From the NCBI RefSeq assembly GCF_902686445.1, contig NC_062213.1, forward strand, positions 139,894,491 to 139,958,490: a DNA stretch of 64,000 bases, read 5' to 3'. This DNA is from Sciurus carolinensis (taxonomy: Eukaryota > Chordata > Mammalia > Rodentia > Sciuridae). Positions 9,849 to 23,227 of the stretch are shown one piece after another; position 1 is the first letter of the stretch, and each line of letters starts with the position of its first letter. Under the pieces are notes generated by a model, which was given only the letters and a program-made list of their open reading frames with translations, had not been told where the DNA came from and searched no databases. The translations under genes and the position numbers were made by a program.

Positions 9849-12371
9849 GGTGGCTCTGGAGCTTATCCCGTCATTGACTTGTCTCATCTGTCATTGTTTT
9901 CTGCACTATCAGATTGCTTTTTCATGTTTGAAAAAGCCAAACATGAAAAACAAGCTTTTCAGAGGACATTGGTTCTAAGGAAAATTTACCACATCGCTAA
10001 TTCAAATTATAGCATATTTGACCTATTGCACCTATGAACTATTTTAAAATTAATATAGTACCTACAGCTAATAATTAATTTGTTGATAGTTGCACAAGGT
10101 CTCACGTTGTCTTCTCTGGAGGTGAGCTCAGACATACCCTTTCTTTGGTTGGAAATGGTTACACCAAATTCTGTTCTGGAAGATTATCCTGCCTTTCATA
10201 ATGAAATAACTGCTAACCCTTGATGACAATCAGGGAGTTATTGTATTTTCTTTCTTTTTTCTGTTTTTTTGTTTTTTTGTATTTTCATTATCTTCACTTC
10301 GATATATTTATTTTCACAGCAGAGTGTGTTGTTAAGATTAGTAAAAGCTTTTAGCCAAATAATTACATAAAATGAATAGATTTACATATTCTAATGACTT
10401 TAAATTTAAAAAAATTAAAACATTATAAATTTATAGCTGCCCAATGTAAGCCATCAGAGGAAGTTCACCACAGTTGTGCACAGTTCCCATTCTGTTCTTT
10501 CATCTCTGAATTTAGGCCCTTGTTACCTTTACAAATAACATAGATGTTCTTCTGGTTCTTCTGCATCTGAACAGGACTTTTTATCAGATCTCACAGCAAT
10601 GACTTTTGTTCCCATTTGTGAAAACTTTCTATAATTTAAATGACCAACTCTTCTAATAAGAATGTTTTCTACATCAAATGAAAATTTTCTTGTGAAGAGA
10701 CATAAGTGATTTTGTGGAACAAATCCCTGACCAATAACTAACCATTTTTCCTAAGTGATATGATTTTTTTCAGCATCCATAGAAAAAATAGATCTGTAGT
10801 TTGTACTTTGTACAAATAATAAATAGCGATTCTTTATTTTTCTTAGAAAGGTCTTAATAGAAAGTTCAATTATCCAAAAACTGAAATTTTTCTTTTTTCT
10901 CATTTTATTCTCTTTCTCTCCAAATGCAGCTTAAAAGCCCAAATGGAACAAGAAATGTTCTAGAAATATAGAAAATCTATACTGGATTTTTCAGGTGAGT
11001 GTTTTGTGTTCTTTATGAATGTAAAACTCCTTTTCACATATGCAGTCTTTGAAAGTTGACAAAGCATTTGAACCTTCCTTGTGCCACTCAGTTCCCACAA
11101 CATCCTCAAGACATAGACAGGAGAAGCCTTGCTAGTCACCCAGCCAGATTCAGGAGGCTGTATTTGTAAGGGCCCCATGCGTTGCTTAAATCTCTGCTGT
11201 GGGCATCTTACAATGTCATATAATGTGTGGGTCTCTCAGTAATTTTATTTTGAACATTAACCTTGATAAATGCTCATTTTGGAAATTTAGAGATATTACT
11301 TGAGAGAATCAGTTTTAAAAAGGGGGCCAAATAGATTTAGTTACAGTTGGACAAATAATCACACAATTACAGGGGTTGGATCTTAAGATATAGAAAGTTT
11401 TTTAAAGATCAATTTTAAAAGAAGGTGAATTTTTTAGCTTGTAGAGACAATAAAAATATACCTTCAAGATAATTGAAAAAAATAAATGGTCAAATAGCAT
11501 GTGAACGGGTGCTTGCAACTGTAGATAAAATTTCTATTGGCAACATCATATATGGATTCACAATGAATTCCAACATGTTCAAAGTTGTACTCTGGGAAAT
11601 TGAGGGTGACGGGGAGATCACTGATGTTGGACATGATCTGAAGAGTTTGATAAAATTATTTCATAAATTTCCAATGGGGAGACATTGTATAAATTCATGC
11701 TTTATAAAATAATGTAAATGCATATGATAATATTAGTTATAATATTGTAACTAGTCACTTGACTAATCAACCTACCTCAAAATTTATATATATATTTCCC
11801 CTTATCCTCTCAAAATTACTCATTTGGGAAAATGTGGAGGTACCCTGTATTCAGGGCATATTTGCCTTGTTTTTAAATGTCTGTGGTGATAATAACAGAC
11901 CTTTCAAAATCACATATTAAAGTAAGGTGATTTTCCTGCTATTTTGTGTTATTTGCTGTTTATACAATGTGGGCAGTTGATTAGCATAGCTAATTGAAAG
12001 TTGAATATATTCAGGCATTCTCAGTTGAAAGATTCTTTATAGCCACAGAATGCCAAATTGAATTATTTTCATCTCTCTAGTCTAAATCCTGGGCTGTGAA
12101 TCTCTCTGGGACAGTTCTGCAGAGATTTATTACAGGCACACATCTGTATTCCCCCAAAGTCTTTCATTCTTGCCTAAATGAAGGGAAAGGCTGATTGCCT
12201 GTCTCCCTCCCCTGTACCCTGTATCCATGGTGGAGGCAGTTGTATTGGTAAGGCTGAGGTTACAACCGGAAGTGCCAACCCTAAAAATTTGCATTTAACA
12301 AATGAAAACAAACAAACAAAAGTAAATTCTATTTACTCTGAGTAAATATTTCCTTTCTGTTACCACTTTAA
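9849..12371. other. Unique AT-rich sequence, no gene seen
   Basis: No repeat family, RNA or coding signal recognised. ORFs of 63-79 codons at 9846, 10960 and 11473 have neither splice signals nor recognisable protein features. Confidence 0.45.
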
Positions 12372-13230
12372 TTGAAACAAAAAGTTTCCCTGAATTATTA
12401 TTCTAATCTCTTCCACCTTTCGCTTTCTTTCCATCCCTACTGCCACAATCTTACCACAAAATGTCTTTTCTCATTGTCTAGGTTTCCTTCTTCCAATAAG
12501 TCCATCCGTCATTTTTTTTGTACCTCCCCATCCAACCCATTTTTAAGCCTACTGTCTCAGTTGTCTTTCAAGTATTCCCTTAGTATTCTTTCCACTCTTC
12601 CTCACACAATTTCTATGCCTTCTCATACCCTATGAATAAAATGAACTTCTTAGTTCAGCATTTCAAGCCCACCAAACTCTGATCCCAATTCACTTTTTCC
12701 AACTTCTTTCTACTAGCAACCTGAACACAACCAAGAAATACCTGAAGTGGTTCTGTAATACATTTATTAAATATATTACATTGTTGTAACTTCTGTATCC
12801 TTATGGGATACTTTATGTCTTGTCCAGAACATATGAAGTAAAAAACTAAAAATAACCTAATTGTGAAACATCACATTCCACGGTCTCTGTTTTTGTTCAT
12901 GGGGTTCCCTCTGGAGTACTCTCTCATCCTGAAGTTTCCTATTGAAAGCCTGTCCATCACTTCTTGGAGGCTCAGCCCATATGTCATTTCCTGCATGATT
13001 AATTTCCTGCTAATCAGTCCAGCCACACTCATTTCCTCTCTTTTGCCCTTTAAACTCTGTAGACCCCTCAGAGGGTGGTTCACATATCCTGGTTTTAGAG
13101 ACAACCATGAGTGTTACCTACAAGTTATATACTGATTACTCATAAATAGCTTTTAGTTTTGAAGAAAGTCTAGCACAGAATCTTGTACAAAGCAGACACT
13201 CATAAACATGTGTCAACAGATAGAATGAAT
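12372..13230 (+). mobile_element. L2 LINE 3' region
   Basis: Pyrimidine-rich sense text that follows the L2 3' end. It runs through 'ccaccaaactctgatcccaa' (12669), a 'tgttcatggggttccctctgg' equivalent (12894), 'cagcccatatgtcatttcctgc' (12973), then 'tagcacagaatcttgtacaaagcagacactcataaa' in pieces (13170-13207) and the terminal 'tagaatgaataa' (13222). ORFs of 87 and 90 codons inside it are chance frames of the repeat. Confidence 0.55.
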
Positions 13231-13336
13231 AACGCAATATGAATAAGTTAAATTATATACTTTGGAGTTTCAGATTAAATTCTGGACTTTGAGGGTTTCC
13301 TTTTAGTAAGTCTCCTACTTAAAAAAAGAATGAATT

Positions 13337-13534
13337 TGTTGGGAGCAGTGGCACTCTCCTGTGATCCCAGCAACTCCAGAAGCTGAGACAGAAAGATTGC
13401 AAGTTCTAGGCTAGCTTCAGCAATTTAGTGAGGCCCTGTCTCAAAATAAATATCAAATAAATATCAAAGAGCTGGAGGTATAGCTCAGCGACAAAAAGTA
13501 ACCTGGGTTCAATCCCCCATACCAAAAAAAAAAA
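13337..13534 (+). mobile_element. B1-ID composite SINE (B1-dID type)
   Basis: The 5' half is 7SL-like (GTGATCCCAGCAACTCC, 'agaaagattgcaagttc', 'gaggccctgtctcaaaa'). After a short A-rich linker with a doubled 'aaataaatatc' comes the tRNA-like half ('agctggaggtatagctcagcg', 'ctgggttcaatccc') and a poly-A tail. The two halves in this order are diagnostic of the squirrel-type dimeric SINE. The B box is close to intact and the A box is degraded. Confidence 0.9.
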
Positions 13535-13542
13535 GGCCATGT

Positions 13543-13648
13543 ATACACACAGACACACAGACACACAGACACACACACACACACACACACACACAAAGTC
13601 CCAGTATCTATCTATCTGTCTATCTATCTATCTATCTATCTATCTATG
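13543..13648 (+). repeat. (AC)n followed by (TATC)n microsatellites
   Basis: Bases 13549-13594 are ACACAG units passing into pure (AC)n. Bases 13605-13646 are TATC/TGTC tetranucleotides, about ten units. They sit directly behind the A-tail of a SINE, a common birthplace of microsatellites. Confidence 0.95.
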
Positions 13649-13791
13649 TATTAAGTGAGCCATAATATGACGTTAGGGCTAAGGAAACAATTACAGTTAG
13701 TAAGACATTAATTCTCTGTTACTTCCTACTTGTGAAATGGCAGGCAAGTCACATGAAAGAAACAATATATGATGCATATTGTTTAAAAATA

Positions 13792-13935
13792 GTCCCTACT
13801 GTGTGCTAGAAACTTTTCTAATTCTTTATTGATTTTACTTTATCTCATCTTCCACAAGTTGTAAAGGGCAGATTCTGTTATTATCACCTCTTTACCAAAC
13901 AGAAGTTAGGTTAGTCGCCAATGTTATTACAGTTT
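13792..13935 (-). mobile_element. MIR SINE, inverted
   Basis: 'actgtgtgctagaaacttttc', 'tttatctcatcttccacaag' and 'agattctgttattatcacc' match the inverted MIR 3' half. Diverged. Confidence 0.55.
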
Positions 13936-15481
13936 TTAGATGATAAGAAAGGGAACTTGAACTTATTCACTTGGGTTTTAATGTCTGTGTGTGTTCTTTA
14001 TAGTCAGGTGATGTGACAAATGATCTAAGGTTGCCTTCCTGAGCTGTCATAAAAGTCTCCAAATTTTTCTGAATAGTTATGGTTAAAATTGTAAAAAGTG
14101 TAAGATTGGCCCACCAGGTATATAACCTGTATGGTTGCATAGACCTGTACTCAGAAGGTTTTAATGTGTCTTGAAATCTGAAATAATTTTTAACTGGGTT
14201 CCAGATTTTCATTTTAAATTATGCATCTCATCCTGGTTTAATGTTTGTGTGGATAAATATAAATATTTTCTTAGAACATTAGGTGACTTTAAAGTCTCAT
14301 CTCTATTATATACACTACTCTTTCCTTCAAAAACATCTCAAAAAGGTATAGAATGAAGATCTTAAAACAGCTAAAGATTGATTTTATAGAAAGCAGCAGA
14401 ATTTCCTGAACAAGATTTTCTTCTTAACATGTCCATCTGTGAAACAGATGAAATATCTGTCTCACTTTGCTCATCCTGGCGTGGTTAAGACTTGCCTCTT
14501 CTTCCCCAGGAGCTGAGATGTATAAGTGTATTTCCTTCTATCTTTTCCTTTGTAATTTCTGGAGTGGTTTTTTATCCATGCCCTTTTTCATTCTGTCCCC
14601 TTTTTGACTGGCTCTTGTTCCTCTAGTCCTCTGCATTCTCTGGGCCATCTGTGGCACTCATGTCCATATATTATTCTACTTCACAATGAAATCCTTTGAG
14701 TCTCTACTACAATGAAGGAAAAAGAACCCTGACATGCTGAGACATCTGATTATGCAGTTTGACTTTCTCTGGTGATAAAATGTATAAAGTGCATTTGAAG
14801 GCTGGTCCAGTGATGAATAGTAGTCTGAAATATGGGCCTGGTCCAAATATAAGAAACAGATTGGTTCACTTTTCACAGACCAGATCTTCCTACTGAGAAC
14901 ATTATTTAAGTCAAGAAATGTACCATGTGCCAGAGAGGTGAAGACGAAGTCTAGACTATTTCTATCCTGCCAACTCTCCACCTAGGGAAATAGATAATCA
15001 CATACTTAGTGATGCACATGATGTTCATGTGAATACACTATATTACAAGTGCATGTGGAAATAAAATGAGATAGAGAAAAATGGGAGCAGAAGAGATAAT
15101 ATTTGGGCTTCCTCTGAGGTTGAAGAAGGGCAGTCTTTGCCATAAATTCAAAAGACAAGGCCACAAAACTGCAACATCTGTTTGCAGAAGTGAGTGATTT
15201 CTGTGACTGGGCCTGAGCTTTATGGATTGAAAGTGTAGATAGGAACAGGTGTGCCATGCAAGAGGTACAATGACATTCTGTTGAAAGAATTGAGTCAGTA
15301 AAAGGTGTTAGGAGTAAACGTGATAGAAAATAGAGTTAATACAGGCAGAACAGGGCTCTCTCCTTCTCCACAAAGATGTCCACACCCTTGCTCAGGATTC
15401 TGTGCAGGTGTGAGGTTAGGCAGGGAGTAAATGTTGTAGATGGAAGGAACTAAAGTTGACAATCTGAGATGGGAGGACATT
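13936..15481. other. Unique sequence, no gene seen
   Basis: No repeat or coding signal recognised. Minus-strand ORFs of 81-101 codons (13967, 14676, 15006) overlap no splice signals and have no family resemblance, so I treat them as chance. Confidence 0.4.
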
Positions 15482-15840
15482 CCTGGGTTATTCTGGTGGG
15501 CCCATAATCACCAGGGTTCTTATCACCAGAAGATGGAGGCAGAAGAAAAGAACCAGAGAAACAGCAGCCTAAAAAGCTAGATGTTGCTGTCTTTGGAGAT
15601 GGAGGGATGTGTCACAAAACAAAGGAACTCTGGTGTCCTCAAGAAGCTAGAAAAGATCAGGAAAACTCATTCTCCCCTAGAACCTCCAAAAAGAATGGAG
15701 ACTTGCTCACACCTTGATTTTGTTTACATGAGAGAGACTTGTGATGGACTTCTGGTCCCCAGAACTGTAGAATACTACAGTTGTGGTATTTTAATCCACT
15801 ATGTTTGCATTGTTACAACCGCAGTAGGAACCAGTACAAT
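15482..15840 (+). mobile_element. MLT1-like MaLR LTR
   Basis: The MaLR order is clear: 'ttctggtgggcccataatcac', 'gggttcttatcacc', 'ggagatggagggatgtg', 'aagaagctagaaaagatcagg', 'attctcccctagaacctcc', 'cttgctcacaccttgattt', 'agaactgtagaat', and a 3' end 'tgttacaaccgcagtaggaacc...aca'. Noncoding and old. No internal region or partner LTR is seen, so it is probably a solo LTR. Confidence 0.75.
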
Positions 15841-16991
15841 AGTTAAATTCATGAACATATCATGAAAACCTTGAAAGTCAATTTTAAATCATGATTTCAT
15901 AATGGATGATAATATTCTAGTGCCCCTTAACTTTCATGAGCCTTGCACAGGTTTCCCAATGCTTCCTACCTGTCCCTACTTCCTCCTAACGTTTTCAGAT
16001 TACTTGGATTTGCAATCACAACCTTCTGCTTCTAACTACATTCAGGGCTTAGGTATACATACCAATTGCATTCCAGTCTCACCATAAGCTAATAAAACTA
16101 ATAAAAAAAAGAGTTAGTTACTGAGTTTTTCAAATACATTGCCACTAACTCTCAATTGGACAAAACATACTATACTTATCTACTTTGTTCTCTGCCTACG
16201 TTATTATTTCTATCTGTATCAAAAGCAAAATAATCTGAATCTTCACCCCCTCCTCCCAAATTAAAAGATCAGAAAGACCCTGCATCTGAGATACTTGACA
16301 CCCTGCCAAACCCATAATTACAGATTTCGTTTATGCTATTCCTCTTGACACAGGGTAAAATATCTGTATAAAAACTCATTTACTTTAGGGTGGCAATCCT
16401 GTTTAGATTAATTGACTAGGGAAATTAATATTTACTTCCCTATCGCTGTTGAAATGTTAACTTATTGTATAAAATCCATTAAGTACCAAAGCATACTTTG
16501 CAAACTACAATATGTTGATTTACTTGTACAATGCAGTTCATATGGTCACAAAATGGTAGAAAATCTCTGGGTGTATTAAAGGGCAAAATGGTTTCATTTG
16601 AGCATCAGGAACATAATTGGTGACATTCGCGTTTAGATTGATTTTTCCTTGCAGTGAAATAACCACAGCTATTCCACTCTGAAAATGGTCTGGATTTTCT
16701 GGTGCCCTGTCCTTAAGGATGCCCCATACCAAGAAGGCCTCAGTTTATCTGCCAGCGTGAACAAGAAGAAAAGCATGTTTGTATGTGTTGACAATACTGA
16801 TTCTTACTGTAAACAAGATAGGTTTAGTTTAGGAGCTGGTGTTAGCTAGAAAATGGCACTTGGCAAACCAAAGATCATTATTTCTGCCAGACATCCTGCA
16901 GCTATAATATGATCAGCATCAAATAAGGCACAGAACTGCCTAATGCACCTATTCATTTAGAACTGTGTTTTGCCATTAATTATTCCTGACC
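15841..16991. other. Unique sequence, candidate regulatory block
   Basis: No repeat or gene recognised. Bases 16430-16985 combine moderate GC, a few CpGs and many developmental-factor-like words (TGTAAACAAGATA near 16808, TTGACAATACTG near 16788, 'ccattaattatt' at 16973). The sequence looks unbroken by transposons. Function is inferred only. Confidence 0.35.
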
Positions 16992-17121
16992 TTTTTTTTT
17001 TTTTAATATTTTTTTAGTTGTCAATAGACCTTTATTTTGTTTCTATGTGGTGCTGAGAATCGAACCCAGTGCCTCACACATGCTAGGCAAGCTCTCTGCC
17101 ACTGAGCCACAATCCCAGCCC
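16992..17121 (-). mobile_element. ID SINE, squirrel type, inverted
   Basis: On the plus strand a T-run is followed by 'agttgtcaatagacctttatt', which is the inverted 3' tail of a squirrel ID form. Then comes the inverted tRNA-like body with 'gagaatcgaacccagtgcc' (B box) and 'ctctgccactgagccacaa' (A box). The body is nearly complete and only mildly diverged. Confidence 0.88.
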
Positions 17122-20100
17122 TATTTTTGATCCTTTTGAAATCACATGTTTAGAATTTTTCCTTGGGATTATCATCAAGGTTTGTGTTCCAAAGGTACGT
17201 GGTGTTAAAAAAAAGTAGGTTTTCTGGTCTACAATTTTGAAGAGTTGGAAATTTCTCCATTCTGCTGAGAATCATGTAGAGAATTCTTAATTCTTTTAAT
17301 AAAAATGATTGCACTCACATTCTGTGGTTTTTCACACCTTAGGAATTTATCATTGAAAATCTGCTAAGAACAAAAAGACACTTCAGTCCTTTTGTCCGAC
17401 AGGAAAACCTTGAACTAATTGCTATTTGGCTCTTTTAGTAACAGTCTCTCAAAGGCAAGCTCAAGGGATAGTTCTCCAAGGTGCCTGCCACCCTTCCACT
17501 TCTTTGGAAAATCAAATGTTCTTCTTTGATCAAATTAGACACCATAACCCAGTCACCTTCACTGAATTTCACTTCATTGTTACACCTTTCACTTTTATGA
17601 AATGCAGCTACAGGAATTGGCTATATAAATTTAATTCCTGCTCTTTCTGCATAACATGTTGGACAATATTGGTCCCGGTGTTTCACAATGCCCTTTATAC
17701 ATTGTCCCAGGTGAGAACTCTCTCTCAGGATTCAGAACTAGGAAAGTTTATTGAGAAACTTGCTTCTTTTGTTTCCAATAATAAGAACAATGTTCTTTCT
17801 ATATTTCCTGTGTGCTTTGTCACACTGCTAGAATTTATCCCTTGACTAGTCAGGGTGCTAAGACTCAAAAGAAATGCTCATTTATACAATTTAACATATT
17901 GACCTATGTTTTTATATTTAGATTTATCTTTTAAAGAAAAAGAAATTTCAAAGCAAACACCAAAGGAAAATAGCATAAAAAGCTATCCCAAGGAAGAGAG
18001 ACAAAGAGTTTAGTAATACTCCTAGTTGAAAGAAGACACAGAGCCTCCAGGGAGCTAAAACATATGATCAAATATGTCAGCCATCATCTTTCCTCAGAAT
18101 GTTGAGGTTACTTATCTTTAGGAGTCCTGACTACACACCTACCCTTAACATTAATTATCTTATTGACAATGATTGCATTATTCAAAGAGCAAGAACATGC
18201 TCATTTCTAACTCATAGTAATTGCAAAACATGATTTAGAATAAGTTCCCAATTATGTAATTTGCATATATGTGTATATATAACTGGGACTTGAAAATGAT
18301 GACCCAAAGATTTTTTGTTTTTGTTTCACATGAAGCTTTTGACATGATCAGTTCAAGGTTGCTGTGATTCCCACACCACAGGAACCACTGTGCTCTGTTG
18401 TGTGGCTTCCATTCACAACATTTTGTCATGATAGAATGACCAACTGGAGCAACTTCTAAAGGAAGGGTCAATCAACAAAATAAAGACACAAGCTTTCATA
18501 AAAGAGTTTGATGTACTATAGCTCTGCTTATCAGTTGACCAGAACGCACTTTTGTTGCTATATGCAACTGTGAATTGGGGTTGAGAAATGAAGTCATTAC
18601 TCTAGATGGCAATAAGTCCTGATAAAAATGTTTAATATTTAAAAAGAAGAAAACAGATTCTAAAGGGTCACTTACCCTTTCAGACATTATATACATATCG
18701 ATACATCTGTAACTATAAAATTGTGCTTAAAAATGCATGTCTGTTTAACAAGATGTACCACAAAATGTGAATTTATCTGAAAGTTGGAGACTTTGCAACA
18801 GGGTACACACATTTCTTTACAATAAGTGATTATGCTACATCCTATCTGTTGACCTTGTTGTTGAACTAATAAAATCAGCTTCATGAAAAGTATATAAGAC
18901 AGCAAGCTGCATTTTCTATCAAGTTTTTGAGAAGGAGAATATTCACCTAGCTGTAGCAAGTTACCTAGAACATCACCTATGAACATCAAAAAATTTGAGT
19001 GGTTATTAACTATCTATATAATCATCTTATTTCCCAATATGTTTTGCTAGAGTACATTTTATTTCATATCCTCACATAATATCTGTGGTCGTGTATGAAA
19101 ATGAATAGATCATATTCTATTTACATGGAATGGCATCTCTCAAAGTTATTACACAATCATCCAGGGAACCTAGGTAATTTTTAAGTGGTTTTGCTTGTGT
19201 AGCTTTAAAGAAAACATGTCGGACCTAAGTTATCTAGATCATTACAATTATACTCTACTTCTTTTTAAGTAGGGTTATTATAATGAAACAAAATCTACAT
19301 GATGTTATTTGAGGTAGAAACCCAATAATTATGTGGGGTGTTATTGACAGGTAACCAAGTAAAGTAAAAATGGAATCGTTTTCATGTTTCTGAAATAGAA
19401 AACATTTTGAAGAAAATTTTTACTGTTCCTTCTGTTATAGCAAAGTTTCTGAAACTTTACTCCTAATTTTTACCATTCTTGGCCATTTGCTTTTTCCATG
19501 AAGGAGCAGAGCTCCCATAAGATTTTGTAACAGAGGCTCATGCTGGGAAGAGACAGGCATTGTATAAGAGGACTTCACGCTCCCTGTGTCCATTTGCATT
19601 ATATTATATGAATGTCAGTCCATAGGTCTCTTGTTTTTTTATTACATAATAGCAAATATGGAAAAAATTAAATTATGCTTCACAACATAACGTATGCAAT
19701 TTTTAATCATATGTCACATTCTGTTATATTTTAGACTTGCAAAATGCATTATTTCTTTTTGAGTTTTGGATTTCGGGGAGATTGACAAAAGAATATAAGT
19801 GTCATGGAGTATCCCACCCAATAGTGAGCTGCAGTTCTCTCCTGAATATATATAACTTTGTGGGGATGTGATGCTCAGATAGTTAAGCTGGCATTTTTAA
19901 AATTTACTTATTCTCTCAGGCCAAATATTTGGATACAACAATTTGTGGTGATGTGTTTATTACTGAGAGATCAACCTGTATAATTCTTTAATGCTCTACT
20001 GTGGCTTGGTAGACTTAAATTCTTTGAACAATTATATTGATCCTTCCGTTTATTTTGGGAAGTATAAAATACATGATAAAGTATGCACAGAATGAAGTTG

Positions 20101-20574
20101 ACAAGTATTGTGTGCATTTGGGATATGTATATAAGGAAACATGACATCTAAGGACAATATAGTCACTTTTGGATTTAAATTATCTATGCTGCCCTCCCCA
20201 ACAGTTAAATATACCAGAAAATTGCAAGTTTTCCACATTGCTTTTGGCTCTATAAATCTGTATAAAGAGGAAATTTTGAACAGAAAGATAATATTTTAAA
20301 TACTTGGTAGCATTTTCTGTAATTGAGGCATGTGAAGGTATTTAACTTGTCAACATGTGATTAACTTATTGTCAAAACTTGTATTTTTTCATGGGAATAT
20401 GTTTTGTAAATTTGTATAATTTCTCACAGTATATAATTAATCTCCTATAAATTTTAATACTAAAAAGAAAAAAAAAAGGTCACCAGGAACATAGTATGAA
20501 TAATTTAAAAATTATCACTTTCCAGGTCTTTCCTAAATTGGTAGCAATATGATATCATATCTTGATTATGTACC
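17122..20574. other. Unique AT-rich sequence, no gene seen
   Basis: No interspersed repeat recognised over ~3.4 kb apart from scattered AT-rich runs. The longest open frame, 17426-17845 (139 codons), starts at TTG and shows no domain or splice context. I treat it as chance. Confidence 0.4.
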
Positions 20575-20655
20575 CCTGTACTTGATTCAGGAAAACTGGG
20601 TTCTATTATCTGTGTATAACCACTAATTAGCTGTATAATCTTACATAACCAATAG
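20575..20655 (+). mobile_element. MIR fragment
   Basis: 'aactgggttctattatctg', 'aaccactaattagctgt' and 'ataatcttacataacc' follow the tRNA-related and early core part of MIR in sense orientation. Confidence 0.55.
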
Positions 20656-20678
20656 TGTGGTATAATGATGCATCGAGT

Positions 20679-21110
20679 TGCTGCTAGGTTTGGTTGTGGA
20701 CCAAGTATCCCCGAAGGTCCATTGTGATTGAAGGTTTGGCAGCAGGGTGGTACTCCTGGGAGGTGCAGCCTACTGACAGAACCTCAGGTCACTGAGCATG
20801 AGGCAGTCTGTATGTTACCCTTTGGTTGTTCTTGAGTGACCTCTTACATTCTTGAAAGAGGCTTATTGTCAAAGGCATAAACCTGGCACCCCCTGTCCTT
20901 TTTGTCTTTGTTCATGGTATGAGATGGAATTGCTTACTCTCACAGGCACTCATGCCACTGTTATCCATCATGATAGAAGGCAGTCAAAAAGTGAGCCAAT
21001 GCCAATACCATGTCCTTGAATTTCTAAAACTATGAGCAATAAACCTCTTCTCTTTATAAAGTTAGCTGCCTCAGGTATTTCATTATAGTGATGAAAAACT
21101 GACAAGTATA
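20679..21110 (+). mobile_element. MaLR-type LTR (ORR1/MLT1-like)
   Basis: Starts TG and runs through 'ggtttggttgtgga', 'gaaggtttggcagcagggtgg', 'cctgggaggtgcagcc', 'aactatgagcaataaacctc', 'ttataaagttagctgcctcagg' and 'tatttcattatagtgatg'. The polyadenylation-type 'caataaac' lies at the usual place near the 3' end. Old and noncoding. The 5-base flanks do not match, so the target duplication has decayed or the ends are a few bases off. Confidence 0.7.
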
Positions 21111-21161
21111 CTGACTGAAAGCACGTAATGCCTAATTTTTCGGTCCATTGGAGATACAAGA

Positions 21162-21380
21162 CAAGGGTCAGCAAAGTATATGTGAAGAATCCAACTTGTC
21201 ACCTTGTTTTGTAAATAAAGTTTTGTTGGAACACAGCCCTGCCTATCTGTTTACATTTTGTCTGTGGCTACTTTTATGCTACAGTGGCATAGCTGAGTAG
21301 TTAGAACAAAGACCATAGAGCCCACAAAGCCAGAACTATACACTTATCTGAACTTTTCAGAAATAATTCAAAGATCCTTG
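21162..21380 (-). mobile_element. MER5A hAT-Charlie DNA transposon
   Basis: Starts with a terminal inverted repeat-like 'caagggtcagcaaagt'. It contains 'tgtaaataaagttttgttgg', 'aacacagccctgcctatctg', 'ttttgtctgtggctac', 'tagctgagtagttagaac' and 'agaccatagagcccacaaag', and ends near 'gatccttg'. This is the layout of the non-autonomous MER5A element in reverse. The 8-base flanks do not match, as expected for an old copy. Confidence 0.85.
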
Positions 21381-23227
21381 CTGTACCAGTTATAATATTG
21401 TCATTCTGAACATGTCCCACCACTGATGGTTAGCAGTTTCTGGCCATTAATCATGTTTTGTTTGAGCTCAACATTCTCCTTCAATGTGCTACAATCCAAC
21501 ACTGGAAAACTTTTCTGTATAAAGGAGTAAAGATATAGAACTGCTCATGTTAGACCTGCTCTACAAATAAAAAGTAGATTTCTCTTGGGCAATCAGTTTG
21601 CCATCTTTTGTGAGCATGAAATTTATTTTATAATTTTAAGGAGGAAAATGTGGTCTTAAGCATGGGAAAAAGCTTAAAAATATCTTATATTCTGTAATGT
21701 GATCTACCTTCTCACTGTTTATTTCAACTCAATAATAAAATATAACTCCCAAATGTGAAGAATTTTCCTGGACTGTGAAATTGATAAGATCCAGACTCTT
21801 CATCTGGAAAATTTTCTCAAGCCTCCTCCCTTCCAATTCTTACCCTACTTTCTTTCTACAAATTTGAAAGGAAATAATATTCCTTATTTAATTTGGGGGC
21901 CTCATTTATATATATGATTTTTTGGTAAGTGAAAGAGTTCACACAGTTTATTTTATAAGGAGTTAAATTAAATTTAAAAGCAACACATAACAAAATATAA
22001 CATATCAAAATGATTCACAGACCTAATAGTTTAAAAACAACTGCTATTTTCTCAAAGTGGATATACCATTGTACTAGTGTGATGTGTAAAATTACTTTAA
22101 ATGAAAGAAAATTATTTGTTGCTGTCTACTACTATATTCTCTCCTTGGTTCTAAATAATCTATTGATTTATTTCTCCATTCAGTAGAGGATTACTGCATG
22201 CCCCATTATTTCTTCTTCTTCCTTCCCATTCCCAGACTCAATCATTTATCACTCTTCAACTGTATAACAGGTCTTCCAGGAGGGCTCCTATCCTTTCCCT
22301 GGCTACCAAAACCCAAGAGATTCCTGACCAGCTATTTCTTTATGTGCCTCAACCTCAAGTTTTGCTAAAAAATCAACATCAACATTATTTAGGCATATTA
22401 AATTTAAAAAAAATAAATGGAGACATTAGGCTAGATATCACAGGGAATTTATGCTGTGTCCCTCAATCCTAAGTGCTATAGAAATGAAACTCAGCTGGCT
22501 AAAGTCACATACAAAGCCCCTGATTTCCAAGCCCAAAATTATATAGGAAAGGTAGGTATTTGGCAAGTGTTGAATACTGGGAACCAATAAGGGCCATAGC
22601 TGGATATAGACCAGATCCTAAAGTTTGAAAATATAGACTAAAATGAGGCTCTGCACTACAGCTATACAGGACCCTGGGGATCTTGAAAAGCTGAAAGACA
22701 AAAGGAAAATTTTTAAATAAGCAAAATGAATTAAGTCACCTGCCTGTCCAGTGAGTCATGTGCAGTATATCCAGTTTTAGATTCTGAAAGATATGTTGAA
22801 TATGTTTAAAATTTAGGTTATGCCTGAGAATTCAAGAAATACAATGCTCAGTGTTCAAGTCAGCAGCAGGATACAGAAGTAATAGAGAAAACTTTATTAT
22901 CTCCAAAAGAAGACAGGAAGAGGGCAGGAGAAGGAGGAGGAAAAAGAGGAAATAAAAAGATTAATAAACAGAATGTGCAAAACAGTAATTATAAAACTAA
23001 TTATCCAATTAAGAATAATGTAAATGAGCTCATTAAAAATTCACAATTATCTGGTTAAAAAATAAAGGATCCCATATCTAAAGGAAAAACTGTATCAAAG
23101 GAGCAAAATTAAAGGAATGAAGATAAAATAATTTGCAATCAATAAGGACAGGAGAGCTGCCTTAACAATGCAAAGTATTTTTTCCCTAATAGGCTAAATA
23201 TTATTTAAAGTAATAAGAGAATGCCTT
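21381..23227. other. Unique or unrecognised AT-rich sequence
   Basis: No firm repeat call. Bases 22850-23220 are A-rich with 'aagacaggaagagggcagg' and many lysine/glutamate-type codons. They may be an eroded L1/HAL1 piece belonging to the L1 text downstream of 23630. Confidence 0.3.

Noticed and set aside
12372..13135. ORFs of 87 and 90 codons
   Set aside because: They lie within L2-like pyrimidine-rich repeat text and have Ser/Leu/Phe composition from the repeat.
13549..13594. (AC)n as a Z-DNA regulatory element
   Set aside because: It is a short microsatellite behind a SINE tail with nothing nearby to regulate.
17426..17845. 139-codon plus-strand open frame, longest outside repeats
   Set aside because: It starts at TTG, has no ATG or splice context, no domain and AT-driven composition. 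Expected by chance in 64 kb.
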